Of a DNA stretch of 64,000 bases, positions 37,959-50,500 are shown piece by piece. A program made the translations under genes and the position numbers. Every line of letters starts with the position of its first letter. Position 1 is the first letter of the stretch. The DNA lies in contig QAOA01005636.1 in NCBI GenBank assembly GCA_003255065.1, positions 225,396 through 289,395 of the forward strand, in the 5' to 3' direction. Below the pieces are notes generated by a model. That model did no database searches, was not told where the DNA came from, and saw nothing but the letters and a program-made list of their open reading frames with translations. The DNA comes from Cercis canadensis. Taxonomy: Eukaryota > Streptophyta > Magnoliopsida > Fabales > Fabaceae.

Positions 37959-39185
37959 TGTCTTTGTCTGCTGCTGCTACTGCTACTGCTACTGTTTCAG
38001 CTCATTCAGATCAGATTGCTAGTACTATTCTAATCGCAGAGGATTTAGGGAGGATGCAAATGCAAACGCAAATTATTCAATTGCAATGTTGCTGAAATTC
38101 GCGGACCGGAGGCGGACGCCCACTGCGACCCATTGCTCTTGTATTAAATTACTATTGACCACTCTTCACTCTTCACTCTTCACGCTCTTACCAATACCAA
38201 ACTACGTCGTATATAACATTCACAATACCACTAAAGTTTTCATTAAATTTTCTTTGTAACTTTCCTAAGAAAATAAATCTATTCACCAAAATTCACTTTA
38301 AGAAAAATCTGTTCACCAAAACATATTTTAAAATAATTATATACTAAACATTTTTTTAAAAATGTACCTATATTTCAATGATGTAATACTTTTTTTTCTC
38401 AGTAATGACATAATGTCAAAAATTATCAAGCAGTTGCATCTTCGTCAATAACCCTTAAAACTTATGCCATTCAATCCTACACTTTTTTTTTTTTTTTTTC
38501 ATTCCAAGGTATAAAATGGAGTAATGTACTTTGTTTTCTTTTAGCGAAAATAACATACTTGGTTTTAGAAAAACAGAAAAATTCTCGCATGTCTGATATT
38601 GGAGTAATAGAACAACAATATTAACCCTGTTTATGGTATACCTTGTATAAATGGTCCCTGGTCAGCATAACCAGAAAAAATACCACCGAATTAAAGTTTT
38701 TCTATAAAATCATCGACCCATTTGAAGATAACCTATATTTGGTGAAGAAAAAAAAGGCTTGAATCAATGGAATCCAATGCGTTAATTTGATATATAATAA
38801 TATGGATATTTGAATTTGAATTTGTTTTAATTCGAGACTAACCCAGTAACTTCAAAAAATTACCACAATTGAGAACTCAAGAAAAGAAATTATTTGTATA
38901 TGACTAAAGTTGAATAATATTTTGTCGAATTTACCTTTTTAAATGTCGCACATGCATTTTATTGGAAATGATAGTAGAGATCGATAGATCATATTTAAGA
39001 GGGTACAAGAAAATATAGATCAGATAGTTTCTCTATACCAGGTTGAGTGGCCTGTTTGGCAAAATAAAAGAACTGAAGTAAATAAGAAAAGAAAAAGCGG
39101 GTGTGGGAATAGGATCACAGAGACACAGGGTACAAATTGTGAAAAGGTTGAATTATCAAGTTACTTTCAAGAATTAAATGAATCT
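37959..39185. other. Ribophorin I promoter region and intergenic DNA
   Basis: AT-rich spacer with long T tracts (for example about 38483-38500). It presumably holds the ribophorin I promoter and the FKBP18 3' UTR. No gene is recognised. Confidence 0.5.
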
Positions 39186-41336
39186 CTACTTTTCTGGGGG
39201 TAATACTTGCAAAAGCTCAACATTTAGTTCAAATGTAGCTCCAGGCTGCAACAACATAAACAACTTTAGCAAGCGTTCTAGGTACTTCATTTTATTAAAC
39301 ATGAATAACGGAATACATACGATGACAGTTTCACACCAGAGACACAAAGAGAATCACTATTTCGGGATTTACTAGTTATTGAATCAAGCATAAGTAAAGT
39401 TAAACAATAGAGTTTCTATATTTTTGGCTAGTGCAAAAGTTTTTACTTTTTAATGACCAGAATTGACAAGCCCCCACATGCACTCTCTTATGCCTCTGTT
39501 ATGGAACAATAAATTGATTCGAACGAAAAGAGTAAAAAGAATGAAGGCTTTACCGGAATCTCATTCATTCCCTTTTGCCCATACCCATATTCTGGAGGAA
39601 CTATGATAGTTCGCTGCAAGAGTAGAAGAAGACAAGAATGATAATACGAAAAGAAATGACATATTAACAATTGAAAACAACATTAGATGAAGAGCAAGCA
39701 ACAAAATAAAGAAGGAAGGATGGTTCCATCACCTTTCCACCTACTCTCATCCCTTGGGTTAATGAATACATAGCAGGTGGAGGTTTTGGCGCTGCTTGTG
39801 CAGAGAATAGACCATTTGGGTTGTCAACAAAGTCACGCTTCCGTTCTTTTCCTGCTGGAGCTCCCACCATGAACTCATATGGCTTTTTAGACCATAAAGC
39901 ATACATTAGCACCGCTCAAATATACCAATCCTCAATATTTTCTAGGCAAGAGATCACTATCTAATAAAAGTTACATGACTTGGGTTAAAATTCAGAAACA
40001 AACTAATTTGCCCCATTAGCAATCAATAAAAGCATTGATCTCACACAAAATGAGGCAAGTAAAGTTAAGAACCTGGGCAATAATACGATTTCCAGCTAGG
40101 AGTTTTGATTCTCGACTTGATACAGCTGTAATTCCGCGATAAATGCAATCGAAGTGTACCTTCAATGAAAAGGCCAAAAGAAAGTTTAGAGTAAACAACA
40201 GAATATGGAAAAGAAAAACAAAAAAAAATAGCATCTTCTGCTTCCAAGTTTAAACAAACCTGAACAGTTGATCCTTTTTCAGCTACAGGACCCTTTCCCT
40301 CAACCAAATCATAGTATTTCAATCCATCAGCTGAATCAAATATCACAAATAGTGGTGGCTAAGCAAGTTTCTGAATGACCTCGAGTTATATTTAAATTCA
40401 ACCATGACCTCTACCCACAATTTGTCACACTAGTTGTAGATAATGTGTTCCTATTCCTACCTGTGGTCCTGTCCTGTATACACTTTCACTTGTATTATAA
40501 TATAATACAAGTCCACTGAAACTTGATCTCTAGAGACAAGTGGTTAGAATAGATGTTGATAAGAAATTCAACATCTTGCTGAGAGCAGATACACTGTTAT
40601 GGTTATTTTGTGGAAAATCAAAGAGAAGCAAATATTGTATTGTTTACCGAAATTAAATTCCCAGCCGTTTCTCATTAAATTTGTAATGAAGTTTCAAGTT
40701 GAGATATAAATATAATAATGCAGTAGAAAGATGCGAAACAATGAAACAGAAACCTGTCCTGTAAGTAAAGAGTTAAAGAGTATGAGTGTATGAGAGAATG
40801 GGAATGGGGAGGAATGAATTGAAGAGTGAGGGCAGCAAACAAACAAACATTTGCAGAGTCATTAAGGACCAAACGTAAATTCACAATTTACTAGTTGCAC
40901 AGGGAACTGGGTTTACAAGTTTCTAGATCTCAAATTGTAAAAGCTGGGAATTGGAGGGTGGCAAATGGAAATGGAAGGATATATAAAGGCAAGAGAAAAT
41001 TTCAAAATTCACAATATTTATCTGTTAAAATAAAATAAATGCAGTTACAAGAAGGGGATAGAGAAAGTAACTGGTAGTGAGGTAGTCTTCAATGGGAATG
41101 GTCTTCTTGTTGCGCCTCTCTCTGGAGTGTGCCAGCGGAGAGAGCCAAATAAAGGAGCTCAGAGGCAACGATGAAATTAGAAGCGCCGTCGACCTTCTCG
41201 ATACAGAAACTGAAACCTGCACGGACTCTACTTTGGGATTTGAAAGGAGTTGAACCAATCCAGGAACAGGAATAGGATAATCAACGGCCCATTTGTTTAA
41301 CATCATCAATCTTATTGAAGCTATGGGTAACGGCAT
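39186..41336 (-). CDS. FKBP18: FKBP-type peptidyl-prolyl isomerase, FKBP18, chloroplast
   Basis: FKBP18 is a plant immunophilin-type prolyl isomerase predicted in the thylakoid lumen. Minus-strand exons are 41336-41072, 40330-40260, 40159-40073, 39882-39733, 39613-39554 and 39245-39186, encoding 230 residues (Arabidopsis about 232). Residues 1 to about 75 are Ser/Leu-rich with a hydrophobic stretch (STALLISSLPLSSFIWLSPLAHS), as in a bipartite transit peptide. The FKBP domain follows: TDGLKYYDLVEGKGPVAEKG, VHFDCIYRGITAVSSRESKL, PYEFMVGAPAGKERKRDFVD, MRVGGKRTIIVPPEYGYGQK and a C-terminal GATFELNVELLQV strand. The first junction splits a Thr codon. The catalytic pocket is only partly canonical, as usual for lumenal FKBPs. 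Intact by sequence. Confidence 0.93.
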
Positions 41337-42516
41337 TGCCAGGACGCACTACACCACCAAATAATCCCTTCCCTTCCCTTCCCTATCTAATCCTTCTTTT
41401 TATTCTTTTGGCTACATGGCATGTCACGTGCATTGCAATTTAGGCTTTTAAGCTTTTAAAAGGATATTCGGCGAAAAAAAATCCCCTTTCTCTCATCATT
41501 CAAAAATTCAAAATTAGCACCGCAAATATATGAAAATTCACTGTAAAAAAAAGTTTAAATTGGTTTAATTTTGTATCAATGTCACCCAAATTAATAATAG
41601 TAAAAAAATTATGAAATATGTAGTTATAAAAATAACATTACTCTTTTACTTTTTCTTAAGATATTGTAATATGTATAATTTTATTTAACTTTTTAACCAG
41701 AAGTAAAAAGACAAAAATAAAATGGTAGATATATAAGTATGATGAAGAAAAAATATGAAAGATACTTATTAGAGTTAATGTTTTTAAGCCACTAAGTGTA
41801 TTCTTAAGTTCAAATTTTTGCAGTTTTATGTAAAGAGAGAGAGAGATGATGTAATTCTATGATCCATGTTACCTTCATTAGTTGTGAGAAGAATCAGAGA
41901 AGGAAAATTCCCAAGTAACGTGTAATTCTCGTCTAGCCTACCTACTCCTTACGTCAATGGGCTTCTGGGAATGATTTCTTTGGATGTATTCCGCCTTCTG
42001 TCCTCTAATCTCTTATGCAGTGTTTTTGTATATTGTAATGTAATGTACAGAGAGAGAGTGAGAGAGAGCAATATTCAATCAGACAATGAAATTGAAGGAC
42101 AGACACACAAGTCTCAAAATACATTATGAATGGTAGATAGAGTGATAGATATTTGATCACCAATGTACGCCTATACTAGTCAGTAACGTAACATATAACT
42201 TACAGCTTACGAATATGAGAGCGCAGTCCATGCAAATAATGCACTGGGCGTATTAATTAATGTACTATTACAACTAAACTGTTAATAATGTATTAGATAG
42301 TTTACTAACTCTAGTTGAGCTGTGTCAAACCAATAACCCATACCCATAAAAGGTGTTCTGCTTCATCAATGCTAAAGTGCAAAGGCAGTAAAGTGTGTTT
42401 GGAGGAAGCAATGTGCTTGATATGTAGAATAATATTGTTGAAAGGTGCAGCGATATATAACATAAAATTTGTCGACCATGGATCTTTTTCAGACTAATAT
42501 AATAATGATATAATGT
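41337..42516. other. Intergenic, no gene recognised
   Basis: FKBP18 promoter and MLO-a 3' UTR. Contains GA microsatellite tracts near 41836-41847 and 42047-42069. No coding frame is supported. Confidence 0.5.
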
Positions 42517-45500
42517 TCATGGTCCATTTAGAAGGTCATGGTTACTAGCATATGGGAAGGCCTTGTTATTGGAAGAGGAGGTATCTTGTTGAGTTCCTGT
42601 TCCTGTTCCTGTTCCTGACAGATCCACGCTGGTCATGATGGTAGCAGTCTGTTGAGGGTCAGATTTTGTCCTTGCATGTTTTGGGGAATGCTCCGGTGAC
42701 TCACCTGGGCTACCCCCCAGAGTTCGAGTTGGAGATCGTCCAGTCGAATTTTTCTTCTTCAGAGCATTCTTATGCCACTGCTTCAGGGCCTTCGAAGTTT
42801 GTTCATCAAATATTGACTTTTTCATGGTGGATCCCATCTGAGATTACCACAACAAATCTACTCATTCATCAATTTAATTTCTCAACATACAAAAATTTAC
42901 CCAATTTGCACAATTTTTTTTTTATATTTATAAAAAAATGAGAAAAAAAAAATATTTTTCAATAAGACTAGCTCGATCATTTTCGTTTACCCAAAAAAAA
43001 AAAAAAAAAATTCTATGTAAAAGCAAATAATATGAAATGACTGCACCTGAGTAACAAGGGCATAAAGTGGAAGTGTAACATAGCTGCACACAATTTGAGC
43101 TCCGATTCTACAGAATTAAAATTCAGCATTGTATGATTAATAGGATCCTATATTGTAAATATTGTAATCATCTTCCCATATAAGCTTAATGTTGGCAATT
43201 CAAAATGCTGAAGTAACATATGTGCTTGTTTTGTGACAATCAATTGCTTGACGAAGAAGCAAGAAAACTCTCGGGACAAATGTCACATAAACTTGACTAC
43301 TAGTATAACAGTCATGTCAGAAATGGCTATTCCATGATATGCATCATTCGAACAGGACAGATGACTTACCCAAGAGTAACTCTGAGAATCATAAGAACAA
43401 AATCCTCATGAAAACAAGATCTCAAGCCAAACTCATACTGCACCAGGAGGAAGCGTTTAAAATCCAGTAGCAAATATACAATTGTGAGGAAGAAAGTGGG
43501 AACAGCTCATTACCCATATCCAGAAGAAATATGTTAGCTCGAACGCATTCTGGAAAATTAAAATAAAGCATCAGGTTACTGGAAATTCTTCATCTCTTCA
43601 GGTACTCATAAAAACTTATGTATCTACAGAGCTAGAACTATTTTGTTATTTTTCTTTTTGGAGGGCGGGGCTTCTACTAGAGGCTACACAATCTTTCCCC
43701 TCCATAATCCTGCCCACCAAGTCCCAAGGGGGATTTGGAAACAAAACCTTTACAAAAGAGTGTCCAATGCTTAACCGCTAGGGTGTCCCCTTTGGGACCT
43801 ACTAAAACGGTTTAAGATGAAGAACTATCCTATTGCTAATTAATGAAAGTTATGTATTACAAATATAAGAGAAAACAGGTGAATACCTGAAAGAGGACAA
43901 AATGGATGAGGTAAAGAACTAACTGAGGCCATTCAAACCAAAAATACTTGTCAGAGACTTGCACAAGGGGGATCCCCTGCACTACAGCATGCCTTTCCTT
44001 TATGTCAAGTGCCATTCGGGTTATAATTGCTTGAAGCTTGGTTCCAACGGCTAGAATCACCTTTCATGTAATCCAATTTTTAGTCTTTTTCTTTTTTCAT
44101 TTTGGGCTAAACTGTAGAATAATATTGGTAGTGAGGAGAGGAAAGATACTTACCGCTAGTGGGAGTATGGAAACCCAAAACATGGCATGCCATCCTGAAA
44201 AGAGGTCAGAAATCATGTTGTGCTTGAATTGGAATTCCAAATACAGAATCTGGTTGATAACCAAGAAAGAAGGACAAACCATCAACATTAACCAGCAAGA
44301 ACAACACCACTGACGCCCAAAGGATTGGACTGCCAAAATCAAGTACATCCATTAGGAAGAAATTATAAATAAAAAGATTAAAACTCTTCAACCGTAACTT
44401 TGACAAAGAAAAATTAATAATAAAATAAGAGTCTTGAAGTAGCCAATTTGGCAAAATTACCTTATTCCCACAACTACCTTAAAGTCATCTTCTAATGACC
44501 TCTTGATATACTTTTGAAAGTCAAACTTACTTCCAGGGGCTAAATGGACCTACACGAACGAAGTGGGACATTTGTAATGAAACAGTGCAAACATTAACAA
44601 ACTCAAGTTTCTGCATTGGGTGAAAACTAACAGTCACAAATCCATGTCTCATGGTCAAGTAGTCAGCCTTACGAACAGATCTGAAAAATTGTCGAAAGAA
44701 GCATACCTGCAAATTGGTCATTCACATATTATTATAAAACACTCCTGATACTGAGAACATAAAGTTTGTTTCATACACTAGTGGTACTTCACTTTTCAGA
44801 GGACCAAATTAACAGCCTAGTATTGGAAAGAGAAAAGTCAGTGATAATTGCTTACAAAATAAAAAGTAACTGGTGTTTTAGTCCAGAAACTGTTGTGATC
44901 CCTCACAAATGATGTCTCATGAGTAAGCCTGAATCTTCTAGGATCTGAACGGTTGGTACACACCCAATTCAGCATTGGAGATGTAAATAATGTTGCAGAT
45001 GGAATACAAGGTACAAGTAAAAGTTGGAAAAATATAATTTTTTTTGTCATTGTTATACCATTCATGGCTTCTTGATCTGTTACAGTCTCCTGTTCCCATT
45101 CCTTCCATCCACGAATCTACCAGAAGAAAGAAAGAGAACAAAATTGAAGAATAAATTGGAATAGTCATTGGTTAAGGCAAATAAATACGAGGAATATAAG
45201 CAAAAACAGCTGCTGAGGAAGAGGTAAAGCATCCAGCTTGGATAGGAAGAGCAATAAGTATCCTGGAATTTTCCCAGTAAAAAATGAGATCATCCAAATC
45301 CACTTCACCACTTCTCTCGTCCAGCTTCTTAAATGAATATCTCAAAAAATGGTATGCTACCAACCTTTAATCTTCCAAGCATCATCGTTATGGCACTGTA
45401 TACGACATGGAAGACAGCCAAGAAGAATATGAAGATGTGTAACTGATGTAAGCCGTCCACTGATATAAGTGGCACATAGCCCTACAAAATAACAAACTTT

Positions 45501-46332
45501 CAATCCCTCCGATACAACTCACTATTTTTCTTTTCTAGCTCTAATTAATGAAATCCTTAAAATACTCATCTGGTTTTAGTAGTTTAACTTTGTGCAATAG
45601 ATAAGCTTGATTACCTCTTTGCACCCTGCACCTTTGCTACCGCCAGCTAGATTCCTACGTTCATATGATAGAAGCCTGCGATGATGTTCACCCTCACCCT
45701 TATTGGCTGCCGGCTCTGTCCCACTGTTGGTTGCATGACCTTCATGTTTGTTTTTACAGGGTAACATTGTATTTTCATACTTTGTGGGAATACACACGCG
45801 AGAAATGTAGGATTGCCCAAATGTTAAGAGTAAAGATATAAATCCCAAAACCATAAGCTCTGCAGAAAACAAGGGAATGCTGCCTAAAATTACAACACCA
45901 TTGGAAACCATACAAAATATATTATAGATTAAGAGAAAGGGTGTTAAATTTCTAACCGCCTTTAATTTTTTCAAGTGCTTCTAGCAAAGCTTTCTTCCGT
46001 TTATCTTCAAACATCTGAAAAGCAGCAGATTCATCGATATTTGGATTTAAACATATAAATACTGAAAATCTCCTAGATAGGTATTGCAGTCATTTCTCAA
46101 AACTAATTCACATTAGCATTTACAACCTATGATTCTTAATCTAGGTAGATAACATTACATCAAGAAATTGAGAAAGGAAAAGGAGGAAAATTGATTAGGT
46201 TACCTTTGCACATTTATGTATAAGTGTCTCCAATATTATAGAAATTAAAACGATAACTGCACAAACGACAGCGACTGCCCATGTAGGCGTCTTATCAAGC
46301 TCCCTCGCGCCTTCGCCTCCGCCTCCCGCCAT
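42517..46332 (-). CDS. MLO: MLO-like seven-transmembrane protein (MLO-a)
   Basis: MLO proteins are plant plasma-membrane proteins with seven membrane spans and a calmodulin-binding tail. Different clades act in powdery mildew susceptibility, root thigmomorphogenesis or pollen tube and synergid signalling. Fifteen minus-strand exons: 46332-46204, 46014-45957, 45859-45615, 45481-45365, 45116-45059, 44944-44856, 44706-44632, 44549-44461, 44329-44280, 44194-44154, 44060-43887, 43549-43514, 43437-43370, 43107-43047 and 42837-42517, giving 536 residues. Family marks are TPTWAVA at the start, [16 protein letters not shown], the Cys-bearing extracellular loop ([13 protein letters not shown]), [28 protein letters not shown] and [17 protein letters not shown]. 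The calmodulin-binding helix is [13 protein letters not shown] with Trp451. The tail has a GTGTGTG-like run. Clade was not determined rigorously; neighbours and resemblance suggest clade III. Confidence 0.94.
43661..43797 (-). mobile_element. SINE-like element in an MLO-a intron
   Basis: On the minus strand the block starts with CACCCTAGCGGTTAAGC, resembling an RNA polymerase III A box, and about 40 bases on has GGTTTTGTTTCCAAATCCCC, resembling a B box. This spacing and order are typical of tRNA-derived SINEs. It lies in the intron between the exons at 43887 and 43549. I could not define target duplications. Confidence 0.4.
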
Positions 46333-46976
46333 TCCTTAAAAACTGGAAACAATGAATCTTCACACAGTTATTCAACAGCCATTAAACGTACGTACAACGT
46401 TTTAAGAACCAGTTACGCAGAAGCAGAGGCAGACAAGGTGCTTCTTCTTTTCCCATTTCCATTCTAACGGTATTCAACCGCAAATGTACGGAGAGGAACA
46501 ACTGCCGCTTGCATTTGGATTTTACCCATCCATGTCTCATGTAATTTCGCCCTTGCCATCCACTAACTATCATTGTTTATTAATAATCAAGAGTTAGCTA
46601 AAAATGAAAATCGCCCCCCACAATGAATCGAAGAAACACGACATCACAGATGACAAGACCCACATTTTCCCCCGCTTTTCTTTCTATATATATATAAACA
46701 TAAAATTTTATCGCCAAGAATAGAAAAATTAAAAAAAAAAAAAAAAAGCCTTGTTTGGGAAGTGAGCGTGGTTCCTTTGTGATGCGGTCCATGTTCCAAA
46801 TGCTTAGTCAAGCTCGTGGTGGTGATTGGTGAGGTGTCGCCGTTGGTGAAGGTCACAGCCATGCCCCTCAGTAGAAAGTTCTGTCAATCCTAAAAGAATC
46901 ACAACAGAGTTGGAGAAAGCTCGAGTTTTTCTTTGACATTTAACAATATTAACAGTAAATCATATTAAAAACATGA
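46333..46976. other. MLO-a upstream region
   Basis: Presumed promoter and 5' leader of MLO-a, with a poly-A tract near 46730-46747. Short frames overlap and show no family. Confidence 0.45.
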
Positions 46977-47048
46977 CGCCGTTGCCGGCTATCGAACCAG
47001 GGTCACCCGCGTGACAGGCGGGAATACTCACCACTATACTACAACGAC
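46977..47048 (-). tRNA. trnD-GTC: tRNA-Asp (GTC), T-arm degenerate, possible pseudogene
   Basis: On the minus strand this is a near-complete tRNA-Asp. The acceptor GTCGTTG pairs with CAACGGC (one wobble), the D-arm TAGTATAGTGGTGAGTA is canonical, and the anticodon arm CCCGC-CTGTCAC-GCGGG reads GTC. The T-stem is CCTGG opposite GCCGG, whereas plant tRNA-Asp normally has CCGGG and CCCGG. That leaves a T-C mismatch and replaces the invariant 53-61 G-C pair by G-G. The B box is therefore altered; expression or charging may be poor. Confidence 0.8.
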
Positions 47049-47529
47049 TGTTGATAATGACACGGGGAAAATAAAACTGATTTTGTACGTGTTTAAAACC
47101 GTGAAGAAACAAGCATAAGTTTTGTATAGTTTATTTTCAACTAATCCAATGCATTTAACTTATCTAATGAAGCTATTGGGTTGTTGAAAATTAAAAATCC
47201 GTAGGATAGATTTTAAATCCTAATACCTAACGAACATAAAACGGCATTATAACACCCATGGTCAATTTGGCCTATTATAATGAAATGGTGGTCAAGTTTT
47301 GTTTCCAAGTACCCCTGGAATTCTTTTTTGGCTTGGGCAGAATTAATAGTAATTTTAAAAGTTATATGAAGAAAATTAAAAGATAAAATAAGTTACGATC
47401 CACTGGCCTGAGCTGTACAGAGGGAATGGGTAATGCATTAATCCTCATATAGAGGACAAGGAATAGGAAGTCAGAGATCCAGAAGAGAAAGGTAATATGT
47501 TCTGAGAAAATAAGAGAAATTAGCGTAAC
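47049..47529. other. Intergenic, no gene recognised
   Basis: Spacer between the tRNA-Asp copy and the stop codon of the S-acyltransferase gene; part is its 3' UTR. Confidence 0.5.
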
Positions 47530-50500
47530 TCAAGGCAGTGTAGAAGAGAAGTTGTTTTGGTGGGAATGGGATGGAACAAAGACGGGAAGCTGGGCAGCCG
47601 CACCCCTGTCCCTGTGGGTGTGTGGTCTAGGTTGTTGGAAATCCGCTGATGTAGAATCTGTCGCAGGAGCAGGTACCAAAGTGCTATTTCCTGATCCCCT
47701 TCCCCTCCGCCTAGCTGCCTCGTCATTCACAACAGGACTGCCAAAAAATATAGAACGACCTGTGTACAATAACTCTGTTCCATAATGACCTCTAGATGAT
47801 GAAGAGACAAACCGTCCAGCTTCTTGATCCCAAAACACTGACCCTCTTGTATTTTCTGCAACAGCCAATCTGTTATTTCTCATAGGGATACGTGCTCCGT
47901 TTTCATTAACGGGATTCACATTACCTGACCAAGGAGACTGATTTCCTGATGCTTGTTGATACATGGGATTGAAATGGTCTCTGTTCGAAAATTGCTGTTG
48001 CATTGGTGAAGGAGTTAAGTTTGAGAGTTGAGGACTGCTAAAGTTACTCATACTGTGCTGACTAGGTGGATATGAGCTCTTGGAAGAAGGAGATAACCTC
48101 GATGTCCCTGCTGTAGCACTTTTAGTATTAGTTTGAAATCCTTCATGATTGCTTATTGGACTGCTTCTACCACTCACATTGCTACTGGATAAATTATCAG
48201 CGTCATATGGATGAGCTCGAGAACTTATTGGACGAAGCACAGATGATGATGCCCTTGCTTTGGCACCTGCCTTAACTGCCTCATTAGAATCCAATTTTGC
48301 AAGTTTCCAAGCACTGATTCGCACAGGACGCTGGTTTAATTTTTTCCCCTTGTCAGATCCCTGTATTGCATCTGGATCCACAGTCGATGGTACCCGCCCT
48401 GCCTCCAAATGTGGTATAATTTCATCCTGCTTATTCAACACCCCACAGTTAATCAACAAAAGCACCATAATTTACAGCAGAAGCAGAAGAAAAAGCACAC
48501 ACTGCATATAATCACATCTCTTGAGAAGAATATACTTTCAAGAGTATCAGCATGGAGCACCACATTCCCTACTTCCATTCAGGTGATATTTTATATTTTG
48601 CATGCATTTATATGATCACTACTCCTATCTCAACTATTAAACTCTAGCACTTGATTATTTCCATTAACCTTGAGAAAGTGTATATAATAAATACATATAT
48701 AGCAAACATTGGCTTCCTATCTTGAATAGTAATGGCAGTCTGTTTTAAAGAAATCATTTCACTTTACTCAACTATCCTTTCTTATCTCTCACTGTCATTA
48801 TCTATAAAAAATGTTGCGAGAGAGGTGCAATATCCTTCTGAGATTCCTAGTCATGTGATTCAGGTAATACCTGGTGATCCATAAAGATTCTTGGAGGGGT
48901 ACACCAAGCACCTTTAATTTGCAAGCTCATTCCAAGGGAGCTTCTTCCACTTATCGCAGTCACAGCTGAACTGGTAGGAGAAGACGGTAGACTTTGCTGC
49001 TCACCCCCATCCACGGAAGGTCCAGGTGGTTCACTTTGGGTTCTCATGGCAACAACATACTCATATGTTGTTATACCCTGCTAAAGGAAATTACAGCTTA
49101 GAATATACAAATTTAAGTAGGCAGAAAAAATTCAACTAAATACCTTTCGAATCAGGATGATATGGAAAAAGAATAATTCTCCCAAAGGTACAATAGCTAG
49201 GAAAGAAACAGCCGTGCAAATAGCCTGTCAAACATTTAAAATTTTGTAAAATACATCACTATATACCTTCAATCTTTACCCATTCACATTTTACTCAAAC
49301 AAGTAAAAAATAATAATAATTCAAGAATATGTAAATAGTTTATAGCACACAACTGCAGCATATAAGAAAAAATCAATGATCAATACCAAAAAAGATGAAA
49401 TTATAAAAGATAAGTTGGCGTGAGATTCAATGTAAATAGAGGCAGATAATGCTATATTCGAAGCCAAAAATGGTCTCACATCAGTAACAAAATCAAGCAT
49501 TTCAAATTAAATAGGCAATACACATGGACAGAAGCACATAGGAATTTAATCAATTTATTGTAAGGCTATAGAAGGCCATTATATGGTGTTCCCACAAACA
49601 ATATCCATAGCTTACAGAAAAAATATTACCTCGCCGATCAGAACTGAAAGGGTTCTGAACAAGAATCTCACAACATGCTAGTATTACTTGCATATGACAA
49701 ATATCACTATGATCTAAAGACCAAATCAAAGGTTGATCTTCTAGCCATGCATATCTTAAAATCATATTTAAAATGTAAAACAGAAATAAAGAATGAAACC
49801 GTTAAGACTAAAGAGAGAAAATGTACCACTATAGTAGCAAATGGGGCCCGAGAGAACCCAACTCCAAGTTTTTCACCTATCTGATTTTCTGTACCTTTTC
49901 TATCAATGAAGCATCGGACAAGTACAGCAATCCCAACTCCACACTCAACTATAAGCTGTGAGACCAATGCACATTAAGTAAGACAATTACAGAATCATAT
50001 GTGGAAAGCATTTTCTATGGACATAATAGAAACTAGATTTAAAGTAAGCATCTTTCCTTCCACTTACCCAAACAAGGCTCACTGCCATAAGGCTCACAAA
50101 TGAGATGTAGTTCTTCCTTCCAACACAATTGTTCAACCACTGAACAATAAGATGAATACATTGATAATGACTTTATTAAGAATCTAAGTTAAGGAAATTG
50201 AAAGTTCAACAAACAATCCAAGGTGACAGATGAGTAAGGAAAGACATCTCAGGTAGCAAACATTTAACATAAGTAATCAGGTACAATTTGGAATGGGTCG
50301 TATAAAAAGAACCCACTGCCTCTTTATTGCAGGATTTATAGGGCAATTTGGGTTTCTGACTAACTTTCCAAAAATAATTTTAACAAATGAAAAAGTGAGT
50401 TGTTAAAAGTTTGAATATATCCTTATGACAAATGAGCTTAGACCTGAGAGGACACAACAAAACAAGCACTTACCCAGTAATTGAGACATCTCAGGTAGCA

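Noticed and set aside
47552-47785. Plus-strand frame of 77 residues opposite the S-acyltransferase tail
   Set aside because: It is antisense to a well-supported coding exon and lacks independent evidence.
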